Part shown: piece after piece, positions 58,323 through 64,000 of the stretch | Layout: the number at the start of each line of letters is the position of its first letter | Numbering within the stretch: position 1 is the stretch's first letter | NCBI RefSeq assembly: GCF_000002985.6 | Contig: NC_003283.11 | Location: 10,726,001 to 10,790,000 of the forward strand | DNA length: 64,000 bases | Direction: 5' to 3' | From: Caenorhabditis elegans | Taxonomy: Eukaryota > Nematoda > Chromadorea > Rhabditida > Rhabditidae | Position numbers and translations under genes: made by a program | Notes under the pieces: generated by a model | Told to the model about the DNA's origin: nothing | Databases searched by the model: none | The model's input: only the letters and a program-made list of their open reading frames with translations

Positions 58323-59322
58323 ATGACTCGTTTTGCTGAAAAAGTCGCTATTATCACTGGTAAGACTTATAATTTTAATAATATAAAATACATTTAAATA
58401 TTGATGGTTTTTAGGTTCTTCCAATGGAATTGGTCGAGCAACTGCTGTTCTCTTTGCACGAGAAGGAGCCAAAGTAACTATCACAGGACGTCATGCAGAA
58501 AGACTTGAAGAAACTAGACAACAGATTTTGGCAGCTGGAGTTTCCGAGCAAAATGTGAATTCAGTTGTTGCTGATGTTACTACTGATGCTGGTCAAGATG
58601 AGATTCTCAGCACAACTTTGGGAAAATTCGGAAAACTTGACATTTTGGTGTGTAAATTTAGTCAATGTTTTTTTCCCCAATAATTTAATTCAATTGTGAA
58701 CTTTAGGTTAACAATGCTGGTGCCGCGATCCCAGACTCCCAAAGTAAAACTGGAACTGCTCAAAGTATTGAAAGCTACGATGCTACTTTGAATCTTAATT
58801 TGAGAAGTGTGATTGCACTGACAAAGAAGGCTGTTCCACATTTGTCTTCTACCAAGGGAGAAATTGTCAATATTTCTAGCATTGCTTCTGGACTTCATGC
58901 TGTAAGTTTTAAAATTATAACATTAAAAGTTTCATTGATGCCTTTTTAAGACACCAGACTTCCCATATTACTCAATTGCAAAAGCAGCCATTGATCAATA
59001 TACTCGTAATACAGCAATTGATCTTATTCAACACGGGATTCGTGTTAACTCAATTAGTCCAGGACTCGTTGCAACTGGATTTGGTTCAGCAATGGGAATG
59101 CCAGAAGAAACATCAAAGAAATTCTATTCGACCATGGCTACGATGAAGGAATGTGTCCCAGCAGGAGTAATGGGACAACCACAGGATATTGCTGAAGTCA
59201 TTGCTTTTTTGGCCGATAGGAAGACATCATCATACATCATTGGACATCAACTTGTAGTTGATGGTGGAAGTTCTCTTATTATGGGACTTCATTGCCAAGA
59301 CTTTGCAAAACTTTTACATTAA
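58323..59322 (+). CDS. Short-chain dehydrogenase/reductase (copy 2)
   Basis: Four exons: 58323-58359, 58415-58647, 58707-58901 and 58951-59322, in phase, 278 residues. It has TGSSNGIGRA near residue 12, NNAGAA near 91, SSIAS and Y162-S-I-A-K166. It is close to copy 1 (the N-terminus MTRFAEKVAIITGSSNGIG against MSRFTDKVAIITGSSNGIG). The first exon has the identical 37-bp length and the intron splits the same Gly codon. Two later introns differ: copy 2 has one inside the LVNNAG motif (ILVNN split after Leu) and lacks the one before FYDYLG in copy 1. Substrate unknown. From memory possibly D1054.8. Confidence 0.93.
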
Positions 59323-59951
59323 TTGTTTCAGTTATCTGTTGTTTTATTAATCAATAAACTAGCTTTTAAAATTTTGCGAATACGACAAAAATCGTCTTGA
59401 TGTCACGATTGAAATTAAACTTCTAAATTCAAAACCAATCTACTTCTGTTTCGAACAAAATGAAAAATATTCTATGTCGATAAAAATTGTATATGACAAC
59501 TTGAATGTTGAGCAACTGAATTCTCTTTTACTTGAATGAGCTAAACTTTTAGAAATTGCGCAAAAAATTATTTATGACAGTAAAAAATTTTGAGAAGATG
59601 TCTAAATTTCGCTAAATATACATCTTTTACACTACTTTTGAAATATTTTACTTGTTTATTTTTCGTTTTTAAGTATAAGAACAAAACTTAATGATAAAAT
59701 TCGGTTTTCTGGGTTCATTTTTCAACAGTAAACATATTTTTAAAAAATTTTGAAGATGTTTATCTTTAAGCCTTTTTTAAAAATAATTTTCAATATTTCA
59801 AAGATATATTTATTTGGTCATTGTTTCAAGAGAAAAAAAACAGGAAAATGTGTACAATGTGTACGTACTGGCAGATTGCTTGACTTGCAATCTTTGGCTA
59901 GAAAAAGTGGATTTTGAGCGAATTTAGAAATGATTTCAAATGGAATGAAAT
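59323..59951. other. Intergenic between convergent genes
   Basis: 629 bp of AT-rich sequence between the dehydrogenase stop and the stop of the Gln-rich gene. No gene is seen. Confidence 0.5.
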
Positions 59952-62900
59952 TTATGGCCTTGAGCCGACCATTTGTTGTTGAACTTGTTGAATTTGTTGT
60001 TGTGTCTTTTGATCGGCAGCATCAGCAACTGCTTTCTCAAAGAGTCGTCCAATTTGCTCATTCATTGGTCCTGAAACGGAATTATTCAGAAATATTATTT
60101 TAGCTTCAAAGGATGCATGAGGCTAACATTCAAACTTTCAACAAAATAGGTGCATTAAAAAGTTAGTGAAGTTATTAACCAGGTGTATAACGATGCACAG
60201 CTGGATGATGATGATGTTGACGGTGATATGGGATTTGAACAGGCTGGGGTTGAGGTGGTTGTGGACCATAATTGAAGTGGGTGACTGAGCTTTCGGCACT
60301 CTGACGAACAGCTTTTACACCACGATCAAGGCCTGAGAGTGCAATGTTTTTAAATTTTGTTAGAATTAAGTGTGCAGTGAAGGTTTTGATGCTTTGAGTG
60401 TTTGGGTCAAAACGTAAATAAAACGGAACCTTGTTGCGTCGTACCTGTCCTCAATTGTTGCCACGTGTTTTTTAATTGATTGCCCATAAGTCTGACGTCC
60501 TGATCGATTCCGGCCTCGTCCAAGCTCGCCTGCAATTATTATTTTGTTTTTGTATTTGAAAACTTTCCATAGAAACTAATCTGTTCAAAAATATACTACC
60601 TTGAATTTGGCGACGACATCCTTGATAGCAGCCAGAAGCTCAGTGTTTGGCTGAAAATGGATTGAAAATGTTTAGAGTGCTGAGAACTTGTTATTCATTC
60701 TCATAAAGGGCGTGAACACTGTTTGTCTTGCTATTATTTATATTTGGTTTGATTTTAATTAAATGAGGTAATTTTCATGGCATTCTCTAATTGTCAGCTA
60801 CTGTAACAGTTCATATAAAAGTATTTGCAATGATGAAACGGAGGGAAAAAAGGAAAAGAAAAATAATTACTTCATTTGTTAGTAAATTGGATGATGACAC
60901 TCCGGATGCACTTACACCGTTAATTGCCTTCTGTAATCCCTTGGCAAACTTGTCAGTTTGCTTCTGAAAATTAGATTGAGAAGATTAGACCCTGTAATGG
61001 GAAACCCAAAGAAGAAAGATAGATCACAGGCACAATAACAAATAGATTAGAAGCCCACCAAAAGATACTCGAGAAGTCGGAGCCCCTTCGGTCTGGTGCT
61101 GATTGATGTTTTGTTGGACGTGGTGGCTGGAACTGTGGCGACTTCGTCGACTGGTTCTGGTTTCTTGAACCGGAGCGGCTTCCACTTGTGTCCAACAGTT
61201 ATCGGTCTAAATGGTCCAATCGTAGATGCTCTTCGTTCGCTGAACGGATCGTGCTCGTTCGAGCCGGCTTTATGCCGACAAATATACCTTAGTGGGGAAG
61301 GACCCTTCCCTCCTAATTGCTCTTCCGATCCTTTCGTTGTTGTTGTTGGCTCCTCTGTTGTTGTTGTAGTAGTAGTAGTAGCTGTTGTAGATGGTTCTGC
61401 AGTTGTTGTAGTTGTAGAAGTAGAAGCTTCAGTGACTTCACGTTCTTCAGTCTCTTCAATTATTGGAAGCTCTGGTGTTGTAGAAGCTGAGGTACTAGAA
61501 GAAGAAACAGAGGTGCTGGGTTCCGTGGGAATAGTAGTAGAAGTAACGGGGACCTCCGTAGTAGTGACGCTCGATTTCCCCGCGTACTTTGGGGTAACCT
61601 TTTTCCACATTCTCCAACCCTTTCTAGTTCCATGTGGTTTGAATGTTCCTCTAGGTTTTCCAACAAGTCTACCAGTTACTCTTGATGTGGCCTGAGTTGT
61701 GGTAGCTGGCGCCTTAGTAGGTTCTTCTGTGGTTGTAGTAGTTTTTGCAACAATTGTTGAATAAATGCTTTTAAGAGATTTTGGCATTTTCTTGGTTGTA
61801 GTAGTTGGAGCTTGTGTAGTTGTTGTAGTAGTTGTTGGTACAACTGTTGATGGCGTCATTGGTGTGGTAGACGCCAAGATACGACCAATCTTGGTGGTCC
61901 ATTGACGACGTTTGAGTAAAAGTTTATGATAGCGTTTCAGCGCCGAGTCGTAAGGCACCTGTAGAAAAAGAAGCGAATTATTGAAAAATAGGAAGGAATG
62001 CTGAAAAGGTAGAGTGAAACAAGCGATAGAAGAAGATAGAAGTGCGATAGTGTTGGAAGCTAGAAGCAGAAAGCACAGGGAAATAGTAAGTGTTTGAATA
62101 TCATTGTGTTTTTACTTTCTTGTAGTTTAAAGAATTGTTTCGATATGTTGTCTTGTCAAAATTTAAAAAAAACACAATGATATTCAAACAGTTTATCAGA
62201 TGATTACAGATGTGTACATAAACATACAATCAAATTATCCGATTAAACTTAATTTGTCGATGGAAAGGGAAAAGGACCGGGGATGAAAAGTGAAGAGAAA
62301 TAACAGGGATGAATTTTAACCCATAATAAGAAATAATACATCATGCTCACCGGGGAACCAAAATTACCAGAATATGAAATCATGTAGACTGTAATACTGT
62401 TGACTTGTTGATGGTTTTTGTCAATATGACATACTTATTTTCTAGCAAAAAAGAAAATATAAACTTGCTAATAAATATGAAAATTGCTAATCTAGAATTT
62501 GGCTAAGAAAATGTTTTTAAAAGTGCCCCAATCTACAAACTGATTAATGTAATAGAATGCTCTCATTTGATCGTACCACTTAGATAATTGGTCTCTAGTC
62601 TGATCATATGGAGTCATTGCAAGAAGCTTTTTTACTCCTCTAATCTCATGGGACAATGATGGTGATAGTGGAGGTGAAAGTGTGGTACGAATCACATTAT
62701 ACGGGCTCGCCCGTTTGGATGTATACCACACTAGACGCCCCGGATGGTGTTGTTGTGTTCTAGTGTAGGACGCCGGTGATGGTGTCGGTGGAGTGTGGTG
62801 GGCGTGCATCACAGAGTGATGGAACCTACTCACATCAGATCCTCCGGCGGCTCCGGATGCTCCAGATGGATAACGACGGCTTGCTTGAAGATTGCTCAAT

Positions 62901-64000
62901 GATGCACCAGATGTTAGAGCATTCAGATTTTCATATGGTTGACGATTCTGGTATGATGGATAACTGAAAAAAATCAGTTGAAAAAACGATAACCTGTATA
63001 TTTTATACTACTTATTGTTAGTGAACGCATTAGTCGAAATTGTTTTCCTTGGGAATTCAAGCCATTTTATAAAATTTAGAAGAGTGACAACTTATCAAAA
63101 AAAATTGCAGAAAAATCGATTGAAAATTGAACTTCAATTTTTTTTTCAATTATTGAAGAAATATATGTAGCATTAGATATGATCACTACAATACAGTTCA
63201 GCTCATTTTCCATTTTTCTCTAAGCGCTTCCAAGTGAAAGCAACAATTTTTTGAAACCAAGTAGTTTGGATAAAAGGTTATAAGACTATCAAGGATTATG
63301 TTTCACTTTTAATTAATTTGGTTTGGTTAATTAATTAAAGTATATTGGAGTCTAAAGTTTCAACCCTCGGAAATGCCAAGCGCAGAAGTTGCTAAAATTT
63401 GGTAAAAACGTTGCTAAAGTTGGGCAAATTAGGTTAAAGTTGGGGATACTCTCAAAATTTGCACTGAAAATTTTTAAAAAATTGGCTAAACTTGGTTAAA
63501 AAGTTGCTAACGTTGGGAAAGAAGGTGCTAAAGACAGATTAAAAGTTGCGAAAATATAAAATTGGTAGAAAAGTTGCTAATGTTGGCGGATATGTTGCGG
63601 AAGGGTAAAATTGGCGCTTAAATTGCTAAAGTTGGTGAATAAGTTGCGACGAAGTGCCGAGTATGTAAAGTTGAGAAATACTATTAAAACCTTACTTGGC
63701 GTACTGATTAGTCTGAATTCCAGGTCGCTCGTAAGTTGGTTGCTCTCCTCTCCGTTGCTCGTATGTCGGCTCAATGCGCTCGTAATACGATGGAGAAGCT
63801 TGTGGGAGTTGTTGAGCTCTTGAAGCAACTGGTTTTGCCATTTGATACCATGCTGGAATCTGATCAATAGCATCTGGTTGAGCTGCTTGCACACTTTGAA
63901 CTGGTTGTTGTTGTACTGCTCCAGTTCTTTGCTGTTGTACGTATTGTTGTGAAGCCGTGAATCCGAGAACAAGTGTGATGGCAAGAAGACTCCTTAAAAA
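59952..64000 (-). CDS. Secreted Gln/Thr-rich protein with alternative C-termini, 5' end beyond window
   Basis: The first exon (63696-64000) enters from the right inside a signal peptide (SLLAITLVLGFTASQQYVQQ), so the ATG is just outside. Exon 62834-62963 follows. Its donor leaves phase 0, and three in-phase continuations exist. (1) Splice to 60871-60963, 60600-60650, 60445-60529, 60180-60332 and 59952-60070: a helical module (AKGLQKAINGV, LLAAIKDVVAKFK, DQDVRLMGNQLKNTWQQL), a His/Pro/Gln stretch, and the end MVGSRP. (2) Splice to 61047-61958: a 303-residue Thr/Pro-rich mucin-like tail. (3) Read-through to a stop at 62492 (WYTSKRASPYNVIRTTL). The family is not recognised. Mucin-like Thr runs suggest O-glycosylation and a cuticle or extracellular role. 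Isoform use is inferred from phase only. Confidence 0.65.
63375..63640. repeat. Degenerate GTTGCTAAAGTTGG tandem repeat in an intron
   Basis: At least seven imperfect copies of AAAAAGTTGCTAAAGTTGG with variants (GTTGCTAACGTTGG, GTTGCTAATGTTGG) spaced about 30 bp apart in the first intron of the Gln/Thr-rich gene. Confidence 0.7.

Noticed and set aside
1-64000. CRISPR arrays, prokaryotic operons or phage genes
   Set aside because: The sequence is clearly from a spliced nematode genome. The tandem repeats seen are MITE interiors or minisatellites without unique spacers or cas-like genes.

Overview
This is an intron-rich nematode window, almost certainly Caenorhabditis elegans chromosome V. Short (about 45-60 bp) GT..TTTCAG introns, SL-type acceptors just before start codons, AT-rich intergenic DNA, nematode chemoreceptor families (srj, sre) and the recognisable proteins MRE-11, WDR-5.3, a Cys-type selenoprotein T, OCR-1 and PAS-2 all point there. 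Cosmid-style names are from memory and are stated as such. Exon models were built by eye from splice sites and checked for codon phase across every junction.

Layout. 1-8.1 kb: gene-poor, holding hAT-like and nested MITEs, GGCAAAT-type tandem arrays and one possible small minus-strand gene. 8.1-15.3 kb: mre-11 (minus) and wdr-5.3 (plus) share a bidirectional promoter, followed by a nematode-type unknown gene. 16.5-20.5 kb: a head-to-head pair of srj receptors. 20.5-24.7 kb: a Cys-type selenoprotein T, a short-chain dehydrogenase and a secreted class 3 lipase. 25-30.6 kb: a GT92 glycosyltransferase with a LINE fragment in its last intron, and an irld-type receptor L-domain membrane protein. 33-36.8 kb: a CRAL-TRIO/GOLD lipid-transfer protein and an sre-like receptor. 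38.4-42.5 kb: the TRPV channel ocr-1. 42.5-46.8 kb: a patatin-like lipase, then pas-2 and an SGT1-like CS/SGS co-chaperone in a probable operon. 46.9-50.6 kb: a proline-rich unknown gene carrying a mariner element in an intron. 52.5-57.3 kb: two disabled C-type lectin copies and a relic. 58.3 kb: a second dehydrogenase. 60-64 kb: a secreted Gln/Thr-rich gene with alternative 3' ends that runs off the right edge.

The genes do not form one pathway: housekeeping genes (DNA break repair, chromatin WD40, proteasome, co-chaperone) alternate with environment-facing families (chemoreceptors, lectins, lipase, dehydrogenases) typical of chromosome V. I found no CRISPR array, no convincing functional tRNA gene and no clear candidate for a wholly new system. 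The most interesting points are the pair of tandem lectin copies disabled at different sites, a set of CAGGG-ended MITEs with tandem-repeat interiors, an apparent intron gain or loss between the srj genes, and alternative C-termini of the last gene.
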